Positions 26,917 through 35,532 of a DNA stretch of 63,111 nucleotides are shown piece by piece. The number at the start of each line of letters is the position of its first letter. Position 1 is the stretch's first letter. The translations under genes and the position numbers were made by a program. The DNA lies in contig SXWH01000203.1 of assembly GCA_005791535.1 (NCBI GenBank), forward strand, positions 1 through 63,111, given 5' to 3'. Under the pieces are notes generated by a model, which worked only from the letters and a program-made list of their open reading frames with translations, ran no database searches and was not told the origin of the DNA. This stretch comes from Verrucomicrobiaceae bacterium (GTDB lineage Bacteria; Verrucomicrobiota; Verrucomicrobiia; Chthoniobacterales; Chthoniobacteraceae).

Positions 26917-29415
26917 CTAGTTTACCACCACTTTCAATCGCAAGTACTGCGCACCAGTGCCGAGCGGTGTATTGCTACGGACGGTAATCGTGTCGAAGCC
27001 CGCACCCGTGCTGCGGCTCACTTCGGTCGTGAAGGCATTGGATGGGATATCCCCGCTCGACGCGTAGCTGCTTCCGTCATTCCAAAGGGCGAGGTCGGAG
27101 CTCGTCTGCACAACGCACAGGGCATCGGTCGCGCCGTGGGAGCGCGTGAATGTGATCGTGAGATACTGCGCGCCAGATACGCTCACCGTTCCCATTTGTG
27201 GCGCAGCGCCCGGCGATTGCGGGCTGGTTCCGAGTAGATATTCCACAGCCTCGGGCAGGCCATCGCCGTCGCCATCGGCGATGAGCGATGCAGCAGCGCC
27301 GCCAAGATTCGCCGCGGCCCATGCCTGCGCGCTGGTCAGCGGCGTCGCCGAGACGCTGGGTGTTGCATCCGAGTTTCCGAGTGAGAATGTCGCGCGCACC
27401 CGGAAGTGTCGCGGCACAGCCGGCGTGAGGCCGCTGATTGTCGTAGTGTTGGTCCCGCTCGTCGCGGCAATGATCCATCCGTCCATTCCGTTCGCGCTCT
27501 TCTCCACGACATAGCCACTCGCGAAAGGCGCTGCCGTCCAGGCCAGAGAGACGCTGCCGGCACCGACCGCGCTTACATTCAGCGCCCGCGGCGGTAGATA
27601 GGAGAGACGCTCGCGTGCAATCGTGCGCGAGTCAGTCATCAGTGCGCTCGCCTCGGGATTGTCGCAGATGGCGAGGAAATTGTGGCCGTTGGGGCCACCC
27701 GGGAAGCTGTTCCAGATGGTGAAGAAAGATGCCCGCGGGAAGTACGTGTCGAGCGCGCCGAGGTAGAGCGAATTGTAGTTATTGGCGACATCGTCGTCCG
27801 CGGGATTCGGCCCGCCTTCGGTTATCCCAAACGCCTTCGGGTGAATGCGGCTGATCGCATCGGTGTCGAACGACGGCGCCCAGTTCGGGTGATAGCAACT
27901 GAAGCCCACGCAATCCACGAGCGTGTCGCCGGGCCAGTGGTAATCCATCGAGACGCCGTGGTTGTTGATTCCGCTCGCGTGGTGCGCGGTGACGTGCGCC
28001 TCGTAAGTCCAGATGATGTTGTGCAGTTGCCGCACGTTCACGAAGTGATTGCGGATCATGTCGTAAAGCGCCGTGAACTCCCCCGGCGACAGTCGCCCGT
28101 ACCAGTTCCACCCGCCATTCATCTCCGAGAGCGGACGGAAAATCACCGGACGGTCCGGACCGAACAATTCAATTTGATCGGCGATGGCGTTCATCCACCC
28201 GGTGAATGTCACGTTCGACGCGCTTCCCGGCGTCAGCAGCGCGGGAATATCGCGGCCTGTGTGATTGCCGTTGAAAGCCAGAATCCAAGGATTCCAGGGC
28301 GTCCAGTGGATGATGCAAATGCCGCTGGCGTCCATATAGCTGCGGGCGTATGGTGCGCTCGCCGCAATCTGCATCGGAGTCGAGCCACCCTCCGCTGCGA
28401 TGCTCAGAATCGCCGGCCACTTCGCGGAGCCGGTCTCATTTTGCAGCAGCGTGGTGAGTGCGACGACGTAGTTGTCGTAGTCGAAAGGAACATCCTGCGC
28501 ATGCTGCCCCACGATCCGCCCGAGCGCCGCGCCAATGGCCAGCCGACGAAGCAGCGCCCGCGTCACCACGCTCGCGAATGGATCCGTCGGCATTCCCGGT
28601 CGCGAATTCGCATCGAGCGGATCGGTATTCGCGTAATACTCGAAGATGTTGATGTCCCCATCGCCGTCCGGGTCGGCGAGTCCGTCCGCGGTCGTCGCCA
28701 GTGTGCCGCGCAGTTTTTCCCAGCCATCATCCATCCCGTCGCCATCGTGGTCGCGCTTCAGCGGGTCCGTTCCAAACGTCATCTCCTCGGCATCCCAAAT
28801 CCGGTCGCCATCGGTATCGAGATCCATCTCCACCTTGTCCACCGTGTAGTCGGGATAGTTCCCCGTCACCGCATTTACGCCATTCGGGAAAATCTGCTCT
28901 ACGGCGAAATACAGCGTCGCACTCGTAAGCGTGGCTCCCGCCGGGACCGTCCACGCGATCGGCGTGCTGCCTTCGACCGGGAGCCATGTATTCTCCTCCC
29001 CCGGATGCACCACGCGCTCCGCGAGAATCGTCGGCGCAGGGCTGGTGCCGTTTGAAAAAGCGAGCCGCAGCATCACACGCACCTGCGCGTAACCGTCGCA
29101 GCGAAAGCGCGCCTTCGTAAGATACCGCTGCCCGTTCGCACCGGAAAGTGCCGCAAGCAAATCCTGCTTGAAGCCATCCGCGGGATGATCGCGTCCGGTC
29201 ACGCGCCCCGCATTCGCACCGTCCGGCGCACCGCTCGTCGGCTGCCGCAACGCCGAGACCGTGAGCGTCGGATGGCTGGCAAACGCGGGCTGTGCCATCG
29301 TCGTCCAGTTTGACGAGGACAGCGGTGTTTCAAACGAAGGGTTTGCGATCAGATTTGCCGCCGAAGCGCGGACGGCAAACAGCGCAGTGATGCAGAGTGC
29401 GGATACGATTTTCAT
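26917..29415 (-). CDS. Secreted GH26-type glycoside hydrolase (mannanase-like)
   Basis: The protein has 832 residues with a signal peptide (KIVSALCITALFAVRASA). A jelly-roll, carbohydrate-binding-like N-terminal domain (about 20-200) is followed by thrombospondin-3-type calcium loops (LDTDGDRIWDAEE, DHDGDGMDDGWE, DPDGDGDINIFEY), a GH26 catalytic domain (about 290-600), a fibronectin-III domain and the shared C-terminal module (ADGDGDGLPEAVEYLLG). GH26 enzymes cut beta-1,4-mannans with retention. The acid/base fits Glu431 in RPLSEMNGGWNW, and the nucleophile Glu533 in GITEGGPNP. The residue before the acid is Ser where mannanases usually have His, so the substrate may differ. Confidence 0.85.
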   Translation of the reverse strand: MKIVSALCITALFAVRASAANLIANPSFETPLSSSNWTTMAQPAFASHPTLTVSALRQPTSGAPDGANAGRVTGRDHPADGFKQDLLAALSGANGQRYLTKARFRCDGYAQVRVMLRLAFSNGTSPAPTILAERVVHPGEENTWLPVEGSTPIAWTVPAGATLTSATLYFAVEQIFPNGVNAVTGNYPDYTVDKVEMDLDTDGDRIWDAEEMTFGTDPLKRDHDGDGMDDGWEKLRGTLATTADGLADPDGDGDINIFEYYANTDPLDANSRPGMPTDPFASVVTRALLRRLAIGAALGRIVGQHAQDVPFDYDNYVVALTTLLQNETGSAKWPAILSIAAEGGSTPMQIAASAPYARSYMDASGICIIHWTPWNPWILAFNGNHTGRDIPALLTPGSASNVTFTGWMNAIADQIELFGPDRPVIFRPLSEMNGGWNWYGRLSPGEFTALYDMIRNHFVNVRQLHNIIWTYEAHVTAHHASGINNHGVSMDYHWPGDTLVDCVGFSCYHPNWAPSFDTDAISRIHPKAFGITEGGPNPADDDVANNYNSLYLGALDTYFPRASFFTIWNSFPGGPNGHNFLAICDNPEASALMTDSRTIARERLSYLPPRALNVSAVGAGSVSLAWTAAPFASGYVVEKSANGMDGWIIAATSGTNTTTISGLTPAVPRHFRVRATFSLGNSDATPSVSATPLTSAQAWAAANLGGAAASLIADGDGDGLPEAVEYLLGTSPQSPGAAPQMGTVSVSGAQYLTITFTRSHGATDALCVVQTSSDLALWNDGSSYASSGDIPSNAFTTEVSRSTGAGFDTITVRSNTPLGTGAQYLRLKVVVN

Positions 29416-29472
29416 ACACCCCGCTATGGCGCGAGGTGAGCGCTGCGTTACGGAATCCGCAATGCACCCGCC

Positions 29473-30774
29473 CTACCGCCACGGCGGCGCTGCCGGTTGC
29501 TTCCTCTCGCCACCACCGCCGGGAGTCGTCGCGGAATTGTTCGCCACGACCTTCAAAAGCGTCAGCAATTCACGCGGGACGGCGGGGTGGCTTTCGAGCC
29601 CGTCGAGCGCGAGTCCTGCATAGCCCGCCTTTTCCACGCCGACGACGTATGCGCCGTAGTCGCGGAGAGCGCGGGCAATCCGATTGGCCGCGGTGCCCGC
29701 CGGCGCGATGGATTCCGGCACAAAATCCGCCGGAAGCGCCAGCAGCGTCCCGATGCGCACATTTCCGCCGCCGCTCACCGAAGGCGCGTTCGTTGCGGGC
29801 CATGTAAATCCGGAAAGCCTGTCCGCCGGAAGACGCAGGGCGAGCGCATGAAAAATGCCGCGGTCGAGTTCGCCGGAACGAATCATTCCGCCGAGCGTCG
29901 AGCCACCGAATTCGCTGGCCGCGCTACCGCCGAAGCCCGGCCCCATCAAACTCGCACGGGAGATTGCGCTGGCAGTGGCCTCATGGCGCGCGGGTCTGCG
30001 GAGACCGAATATCTCGATGACCATGTTCTCACGCAGATTCACCGCGATGAGCGGGAATCCGCCGCGCATTCCTCCGCCCACGACGCGTTCATCGAGGTGC
30101 ACTGATTCGAGTCGCCCGTCCGGGAGCTTTACGCGCACCATCGGATCGGTATCGCGCAGGAGTACGATGCGGCGTTCGACGAATGTGAAATCCAGCCCGG
30201 CGAGGGAGACACCCTCGATCGGGGCAAACTGCGCCGCACTTCCCATGGGCGTATTCCATGGACTCTCCGCAGCGAAAGGCCACATGCCGGGGATTCGGCG
30301 CGCGGGCATTGTATCGGGCAACGCGGCGTCGAGTTGCGCGAGCGTATCGGAATCGAGATCCGGAAAATCGCCGGTAAACTGCACGTCGCCCGCATCCACC
30401 ACCGTTGTGGATTTTCCTGCACGCGGCCACACGATGAAGGCGATCATTGCATACGCAGCCGCGGCCAGCACGAGCCACGCGAGTCGGAGCGATTTCCGGT
30501 CGGTGTGGACTGAGGGCGTCGCAATCGCGCCCATCAATCGCGCCTTTGCGGCGACCGAGTCGCCACCGGACAACTCTGCCAGAATCGCCTGTTTCACCCG
30601 CGCATGCGCTTCCGTCCCGCCGAGGAGGACGCGCAGCGCAGCATCGAGCCGCTCCTGCGAGAGCAACTCGCGCAGGCGTTCCCCGTCGGCGGCCAGCGCC
30701 TCTTCGAGCGCGGCCTGAGCATCGGGCGAGAGCGCACCGTCCAGCAGCGCGGCAAGTGGCTCCTCAGCCGGCAT
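29473..30774 (-). CDS. Anti-sigma-factor-like transmembrane protein
   Basis: This 433-residue protein has a short cytoplasmic N-terminal region (about 1-95) with an acidic helix pattern, LDGALSPDAQAALEEALAAD, as in anti-sigma factors. One membrane helix follows (about 100-118, LAWLVLAAAAYAMIAFIVW), then a large extracytoplasmic domain with a Gly-rich segment and ending in a GGGGERKQPAAPPW tail. It overlaps the preceding sigma gene by 11 bases, which argues for translational coupling and pairing. The sensed signal is unknown. The zinc-binding HxxxCxxC motif of ZAS-type anti-sigma factors is not present, so binding to sigma is inferred from gene order. Confidence 0.75.
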   Translation of the reverse strand: MPAEEPLAALLDGALSPDAQAALEEALAADGERLRELLSQERLDAALRVLLGGTEAHARVKQAILAELSGGDSVAAKARLMGAIATPSVHTDRKSLRLAWLVLAAAAYAMIAFIVWPRAGKSTTVVDAGDVQFTGDFPDLDSDTLAQLDAALPDTMPARRIPGMWPFAAESPWNTPMGSAAQFAPIEGVSLAGLDFTFVERRIVLLRDTDPMVRVKLPDGRLESVHLDERVVGGGMRGGFPLIAVNLRENMVIEIFGLRRPARHEATASAISRASLMGPGFGGSAASEFGGSTLGGMIRSGELDRGIFHALALRLPADRLSGFTWPATNAPSVSGGGNVRIGTLLALPADFVPESIAPAGTAANRIARALRDYGAYVVGVEKAGYAGLALDGLESHPAVPRELLTLLKVVANNSATTPGGGGERKQPAAPPWR

Positions 30775-31321
30775 GGATCTTCCCTTCGATGCACCGGCGC
30801 AATTCGCTCCGGACGCGGAACAGCGTGATGCGAATCCACTCCAGCGAGCGCCCGAGCACGCCGGCCATTTCCTCGGTCGATCGTTGCTCGGTGTACTTCA
30901 TCGCGAGCAGGCGGCGCGTTCCGTCGGGCACCCGCTCGAGACAACCCTGCAACGCTTCGATTTCCCCGCCATCGGCCTCGCGATGGTGTTGCGCCAGCTC
31001 AGCGTGGCGGGCGATTTCAAACTTCGATAGATTCGTCTGCTCGCGCGCATACCGCTGGAGTTCCGAGCGGACCAGGTTCCATGCAATCGCCCGCAGCCAT
31101 GCGCGCAGAGACGTGCCGGGCTGAAAGTCGGCGATATTCCGAAACGCAAAGATGAAGGTCTCGTGCGCCAGTTCATCGACGAGGTGCGACACGGGCAGCT
31201 TCAGCGCGATGAACGCACGGATGTGCGGGAGATGTTCGTCGAGCAGCGGCTCAAATGCGCAAGATTCCCCGGCGCGGACGCGATGGACGAGGGCGGTTTC
31301 GGCTTCTGCGGTGAGAGGCAT
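30764..31321 (-). CDS. ECF RNA polymerase sigma factor (Rhodopirellula/Verrucomicrobium type)
   Basis: The 185-residue protein has only regions 2 and 4. Region 2 includes VDELAHETFIFAFRNIADFQ and LRAWLRAIAWNLVRSELQRY. Region 4 includes RRLLAMKYTEQRSTEEMAGVLGRSLE (as GVLGRSLEWIRITLFRVRSE in part), the helix-turn-helix that reads the -35 element. The pattern fits the sigma-70 subfamily described from Rhodopirellula and Verrucomicrobium. It would recruit polymerase to its own regulon when released by the membrane partner encoded downstream. There is no Shine-Dalgarno before the ATG. Confidence 0.93.
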   Translation of the reverse strand: MPLTAEAETALVHRVRAGESCAFEPLLDEHLPHIRAFIALKLPVSHLVDELAHETFIFAFRNIADFQPGTSLRAWLRAIAWNLVRSELQRYAREQTNLSKFEIARHAELAQHHREADGGEIEALQGCLERVPDGTRRLLAMKYTEQRSTEEMAGVLGRSLEWIRITLFRVRSELRRCIEGKIHAG

Positions 31322-31442
31322 GGCTTGGCGTTATAGAGCGGGCCGGGGGGCGATGTTACAAGAATCTCGAAAAATCGCTCCGAGCCCGCGGAACGGGAGA
31401 AACATTCTCGCCACCGCCGCCAGCCGGGTGCAGCGTGGGGCC

Positions 31443-33437
31443 ATGCGCTGGCTTGCGTTTGTTTCCATCCCGGTCTTTGCGGCGACTCCCGTTGTGGAGG
31501 AGCTTCCGCGCGTTCCCGCGACGTCGCCGGAACAGGCAGCGGCGAATCTCGTGCTGCGTCCCGGTTTTCATGCGGAGCTGATGGTTTCCGAGCCGCTCGT
31601 GGTGGACCCGGTGGCGATGGCGTTTGATGAACACGGGCGTCTCTTCGTGGTGGAAATGCGCGACTACTCCGAGCGTCGCGATGAAAAGCTGGGGCGCGTG
31701 AAGCTGCTGGAGGACACGGATGGCGACGGGCGTTTTGACAAGGCCCACATCTTTGCCGACGGGCTGCCGTGGCCGACGGCGGTGACGTGCTGGGATGGCG
31801 GCGTGTTCGTCGCGGCGTCGCCGGAGCTGCTTTATTTCAAGGACACGGACGGCGACCACCGTGCGGATGTCCACGCGTTTTTGTTCACGGGATTTGGGAA
31901 TCTCGCGGAGAAGCTGAACGTGCAGGCGCTGCCGAACTCCCTGCAATGGGGGCCCGACCAGCGCATCCACGGCGCACTCGGCGGGAATCCCGGTCGCGTG
32001 GAAAACTTCGCGCTTCACGGCTCGCCGAAGATCGAACTGCGCGGTCGCGACTTCTCGTTCGACCCTCGCAAAATGGACCTCCGCCCCGAGAGCGGCGGCG
32101 GGCAGTGGGGCATGACGTTTGACGACGCGGGCCGCAAGTTCGTCTGCTCGAACAGCCGACACATCATGCAGGTGGTATTCGACGACCGCTTCGCCGCAGC
32201 GTCGAAGACTCCCCTGCCCGCGCCCGCCGTGGACATCGCGGCGGACGGGCCGCAGGCGGAGGTCTTTCGTCGAAGCCCAGACGAGCCGTGGCGCGTCATC
32301 CGCACCAAATGGCGCGTGGACGGCACGGTGAAAGGACTTATCGAGGGCGGCGGACGCGCGAGCGGCTATTTCACCAGCGCGTGCGGCATCACGATTTACC
32401 GCGGCGACGCGTGGCCTGCGGAGTTTCGCGGAAATGCATTCATCGGCGACTGCGGCAGCAATCTCGTGCATCGCAAAATCCTCCGCGGCGAGGGACGCCT
32501 CACGGCGGAGCGCGCGGCGGATGAAAAGCGCAGCGAGTTTCTCGCGAGTCGCGACAACTGGTTCCGCCCCGTCGCATTTGCCAACGCGCCGGACGGCTGC
32601 CTGTGGATTGCCGACATGGCGCGCGAAGTCATCGAGCATCCGTGGTCGCTGCCCGAGCCGCTGAAATCGAAACTCGACCTCAACTCCGGCAACGACCGCG
32701 GCCGCATCTGGCGCATCGTGCCCGACGGCGCGAACCTCCGCCCCGCGCCAAAGCTCGGCGCCAGCAGCAATGCGGAACTCATCGCCATGCTGGAGCACCC
32801 GAACGGCTGGCATCGCGACACCGCCGCGCGCCTGCTCCACGAGCGGCAGCCCGCCGAAGCCGCGCCCGCCATCGCTGCGATGATCGCAAAGCGCACGCCG
32901 CAAAACATCGCGCCCGCTGCGGCGAAAGGCGCGGCCGTGGAATACATCGCGCCAAAACCCAATGCGACGCGGGCCGAGGCTGTCGCGCAATTCCGCCCCG
33001 CGCTCACACTCGCGGGCGATGCGCAGAAAGGCCGCGCGATTTTTGCCGGGCGCTGCGCCGTCTGCCACCGCTTCGGAGGCGCGGGCAGCGCCGTGGGACC
33101 GGACCTCGACGCCTCCGCAGCCGCCGGGCGTGAGAAGCTGCTCGGCAACATCCTGGAGCCCTCGCGCGAGATCACCGCGGGCTTCCCGCTCGGCGTCGTC
33201 ACGCTCAAAGCCGGCGGCGCAGTCGCGGGAATCCTCGCCAGTGAATCGCCCGCCGGAGTCGTCCTGCGAATGCCCGGCGCTGCGGAACGCGCCATCCCCT
33301 CCGCCGACATCGCAACCATCGAGCGCCCCGCGAAATCCCTCATGCCCGACGGAATTGAAACCGGCCTCACCCCGCAGGAGATGGCCGATTTACTGGAGCA
33401 CCTCGCGCCGCTGCCCCCTGCGAATCCCACGCGTTGA
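31443..33437 (+). CDS. PVC-type heme-binding CxxCH protein (membrane-bound dehydrogenase-like)
   Basis: The protein has 664 residues with a short signal-like start (MRWLAFVSIPVFA). Residues about 35-430 form the six-bladed propeller of the PVC membrane-bound dehydrogenase domain (RPGFHAELMVSEPLVVDPVA, then DEHGRLFVVEMRDY). A short HEAT-like linker follows, then a c-type heme domain with Cys538, Cys541 and His542 (GRCAVCHRF) and VGPDLDASAA...NILEPSREI. Such proteins are greatly expanded in Planctomycetes and Verrucomicrobia and are thought to be periplasmic electron-transfer or oxidoreductase proteins. The substrate is unknown. The ATG chosen is the one before the hydrophobic start; the frame is open well upstream. 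Confidence 0.9.
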   Translation: MRWLAFVSIPVFAATPVVEELPRVPATSPEQAAANLVLRPGFHAELMVSEPLVVDPVAMAFDEHGRLFVVEMRDYSERRDEKLGRVKLLEDTDGDGRFDKAHIFADGLPWPTAVTCWDGGVFVAASPELLYFKDTDGDHRADVHAFLFTGFGNLAEKLNVQALPNSLQWGPDQRIHGALGGNPGRVENFALHGSPKIELRGRDFSFDPRKMDLRPESGGGQWGMTFDDAGRKFVCSNSRHIMQVVFDDRFAAASKTPLPAPAVDIAADGPQAEVFRRSPDEPWRVIRTKWRVDGTVKGLIEGGGRASGYFTSACGITIYRGDAWPAEFRGNAFIGDCGSNLVHRKILRGEGRLTAERAADEKRSEFLASRDNWFRPVAFANAPDGCLWIADMAREVIEHPWSLPEPLKSKLDLNSGNDRGRIWRIVPDGANLRPAPKLGASSNAELIAMLEHPNGWHRDTAARLLHERQPAEAAPAIAAMIAKRTPQNIAPAAAKGAAVEYIAPKPNATRAEAVAQFRPALTLAGDAQKGRAIFAGRCAVCHRFGGAGSAVGPDLDASAAAGREKLLGNILEPSREITAGFPLGVVTLKAGGAVAGILASESPAGVVLRMPGAAERAIPSADIATIERPAKSLMPDGIETGLTPQEMADLLEHLAPLPPANPTR

Positions 33438-34098
33438 CGACGCGACGCCCGTGCTCCGAGCCGGGAATTCCTACGCCGCATCCGGGCTGCACCCAAGGCA
33501 TCCGGCTCATCATTGCGCCTGCCTCGGCGAAACCCGCGCCATTCCGGCCCTTCACGAAAAGCGGGCATAGACTGCGGGCATCCCCCCCGAATACCCGGAA
33601 TCGGCCATCCGACCGCGGAAATACGATTCCAAATGCCAGACTCGCCACCTCCGGACTCGGAGGAACGAGTTTGAACGTCCAACCCGCCACCTCCGGGATC
33701 GGGGGAACGAGTTTGAACATCCAACTCGGCACCTCCGGACTCGGAGGTATCGAGTTGAGGATTTTTGACCACCCCTCCGGACCAGGAATGAGCAATTTGA
33801 TACACCAAAACCGCATTTTATGACACGATTGTTAAATCCGGAGCATTCCAAAGCGCACCCACGTCAAAGCCGAAAGCTGCCGAAAGCTCAAACAACACAC
33901 CACCCGCCGGGCAAAAACGACCGCTTGTCGGAAAACCTTACGCCCCATGCGAGGAATCCCCCGCAAAACAGCCCCAAAACCCAGTAGGAAGGCGCCCTTT
34001 TCAGGTTCAAAGCCGGAAAAACCACCGAAACAGCCCAAAAGCACCGAAAACGTGTCGGAAACCTTTACATCCGGCTTCACTAATCAAGTACTCCGGCG
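33438..34098. other. Long intergenic stretch without a convincing gene
   Basis: About 660 bases hold repeat array B (33601-33810). The remainder shows no coding frame that I trust: the open frames here run through the repeats and lack family features. The part after 33820 is richer in A and C and leads into the promoter of the 34265 gene. Confidence 0.5.
33601..33810. repeat. 42-bp tandem repeat array B with hairpins (three good and two decayed units)
   Basis: Well-conserved units start at 33643, 33685 and 33727, exactly 42 bases apart; decayed units fit at 33601 and 33769. Each good unit has a tight hairpin: CCTCCG-GACT-CGGAGG in unit 1, CCTCCG-GGAT-CGGGGG in unit 2 (keeps pairing with one G-T wobble), and ACCTCCG-GACT-CGGAGGT in unit 3. 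After the hairpin come AACGAG, TTTGAAC and a CCAAC segment. The sequence is not that of array A, but both share TGAAC followed shortly by ACCCGCCA and TCC. Confidence 0.85.
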
Positions 34099-34127
34099 TT
34101 GCAAATCACGTTTCTTAAAACTATTTT
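34099..34127 (+). promoter_or_regulatory. Sigma70-like promoter before the first VPDSG-type gene
   Basis: TTGCAA (34099-34104) and TATTTT (34122-34127) with 17 bases between. The leader would be about 130 bases long and contains a small hairpin CCAAC-GACAGA-GTTGG at 34155-34170 that could be regulatory. Confidence 0.5.
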
Positions 34128-34264
34128 CCTCTGTTAGCATCACCTTTTTTAGCACCAACGACAGAGTTGGCATGATTGATGTTTTAGGGGGCGGCAGCTT
34201 GCGCGACTGGAGCACATCCTCTCGGGAAAAAGCCGAAAACACCCTGTTAAATCCAAACATCGAA

Positions 34265-34864
34265 ATGAAACTACTCAGAACTAAGTTAATAATCGCCGGG
34301 CTTTTTGCTGCGGGCTCCGTATCGGCAGCGCCTTTGACCCTCGAAGGTATGGGGATCCAGAAACAATGGATCGACACCGAAGCGGGCATTAACGAAATGC
34401 CCGGATTCGTGTGGGGAAACAGCCACACGGCGATGGCCGACAAAATTGGCCTCCATGTCCTGTTTGCCAATGGTGTGGAAGGAACAATCGCCTACTCGGG
34501 TGTTGCAACAAAGTGGGGAACCACCGGCCCCACCATCGGAACGCTGATTTCAGCGACTGGTTTTTTCGCAAACTATGCGACGGCGGGCTTGCACTTTTTG
34601 AACAATACTCCTGCTGGCGGCACCCTGCCAATTGCGTGGGCTTCCAATCCTAACACTCCTTTTGGCAACAACGTTGAGCTGGACTACTCTGACAATAGCT
34701 TCGGGTCGGAGTTCCGTGTCACGACCGCGGGTTGGAACTCGGTCCAGATTACCACTTACAGTTCGTCGGCACCGGTAGCGGCGCCGGACGGCGGCTCGAG
34801 CATCGCGCTGCTCGGACTGGCGATGACGGCTGCAGCGGGATTCCGCCGCAAGTTCGGCATCTAA
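34265..34864 (+). CDS. Secreted VPDSG/PEP-CTERM-type protein, copy 1
   Basis: The protein has 199 residues. It has a signal peptide (KLLRTKLIIAGLFAAGSVSA), a beta-rich body without known domain, and a C-terminal sorting signal: APDGGSS, a hydrophobic helix IALLGLAMTAAAG, then the basic end FRRKFGI. This is the VPDSG-CTERM pattern of Verrucomicrobia, a PEP-CTERM relative, recognised by an exosortase that removes the tail and probably attaches the protein to an envelope polysaccharide. No exosortase gene lies in the window. The next gene encodes a different body with the same tail. The ATG fits the signal peptide; the frame is open far upstream. Confidence 0.85.
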   Translation: MKLLRTKLIIAGLFAAGSVSAAPLTLEGMGIQKQWIDTEAGINEMPGFVWGNSHTAMADKIGLHVLFANGVEGTIAYSGVATKWGTTGPTIGTLISATGFFANYATAGLHFLNNTPAGGTLPIAWASNPNTPFGNNVELDYSDNSFGSEFRVTTAGWNSVQITTYSSSAPVAAPDGGSSIALLGLAMTAAAGFRRKFGI

Positions 34865-34865
34865 G
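34784..34865 (+). repeat. 82-bp sorting-tag repeat, copy 1
   Basis: From CCGGACGGC to just after the stop codon this matches 35386-35467 with a single difference (A for T). The rest of the two genes is unrelated in sequence, so the tag alone was duplicated or kept alike by gene conversion. Confidence 0.9.
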
Positions 34866-34908
34866 ATGGGACTCAGACAATCTACCCAAACTTGCTGGAA
34901 TCAAAACA

Positions 34909-35466
34909 ATGACCATTCTTCAAAAAGCCCTTACAGTCATCGCGCCCGCGGTGCTTCTAACCTCCACGTCTCACGCCATCCTCATCAACGGTGGATTTGA
35001 AAGCGGTCTCACCGGCTGGACTACTTCTGGTGCGGATTCAGCGGCGGCAACCGCTGGAGCTCATTCCGGAAGTTTTGCATTCCAAGGGTTCGATAACTCG
35101 GGCTTTGCGACACTTTCGCAGTCTTTCGCCACCACCACTGGGGCAGTTTACGACTTCTCCTTCTTCTCGCGAATCCCCGTGATACACCCCGGTAACATTC
35201 TGCGCTACCAGTTTAACGGCGGCCCGATTGTGACCGTGCCTACTACTACCACGTATACCCAAACCATCGGGGGATTTACCGCCTTGGGTTCTACTTCGGT
35301 TCTTAATTTTTACTTCGAAACCGACCCAGGCACCTCCGCTTGGCTCATCGATGACGTTACCGTGACTTTGGCCTCTTCGCCGGTACCGGACGGCGGCTCG
35401 AGCATCGCGCTGCTCGGTCTGGCGATGACGGCTGCAGCGGGATTCCGCCGCAAGTTCGGCATCTAA
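34909..35466 (+). CDS. Secreted VPDSG/PEP-CTERM-type protein, copy 2
   Basis: The protein has 185 residues: signal peptide (TILQKALTVIAPAVLLTSTS), then a jelly-roll-like domain starting ILINGGFESGLTGWTTSG, as in many carbohydrate-binding or PEP-CTERM proteins with NGGFE starts. It ends VPDGGSSIALLGLAMTAAAG plus FRRKFGI, the sorting tag also found in the preceding gene. It follows that gene by 44 bases and is likely cotranscribed; a strong terminator follows. It would be exported and sorted like its neighbour. The ligand is unknown. Confidence 0.85.
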   Translation: MTILQKALTVIAPAVLLTSTSHAILINGGFESGLTGWTTSGADSAAATAGAHSGSFAFQGFDNSGFATLSQSFATTTGAVYDFSFFSRIPVIHPGNILRYQFNGGPIVTVPTTTTYTQTIGGFTALGSTSVLNFYFETDPGTSAWLIDDVTVTLASSPVPDGGSSIALLGLAMTAAAGFRRKFGI

Positions 35467-35467
35467 G
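35386..35467 (+). repeat. 82-bp sorting-tag repeat, copy 2
   Basis: Partner of 34784-34865, with one mismatch over 82 bases, reaching one base past the TAA stop. Confidence 0.9.
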
Positions 35468-35489
35468 TCAAAGACTGCATTAATCTCAC

Positions 35490-35532
35490 AACCGGCTGCA
35501 CAGGCACACGCCCGTGCAGCCGGTTTTGTTTT
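35490..35532 (+). terminator. Strong rho-independent terminator
   Basis: A perfect 12-pair stem AACCGGCTGCAC / GTGCAGCCGGTT (35490-35501 and 35514-35525) around a 12-base loop, followed by TTTTGTTTTG. It ends the two-gene sorting-tag transcript. Confidence 0.9.

Noticed and set aside
31356..33068. A 570-codon minus-strand frame opposite the heme protein
   Set aside because: No domain or start signal; the plus-strand frame has a recognised domain order and heme motif.
33367..33823. Gene coded within array B (either strand)
   Set aside because: The frames consist of the repeat itself plus flanks without domain or start signal.
34166..34222. Sigma54 promoter before the sorting-tag genes
   Set aside because: Such genes are often sigma54-dependent in other phyla, but TTGGCATGATTGATGTT lacks GC at -12, and the GGGGCGGCAGCTTGC match has a poor -24 element. 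A sigma70-like pair upstream fits better.
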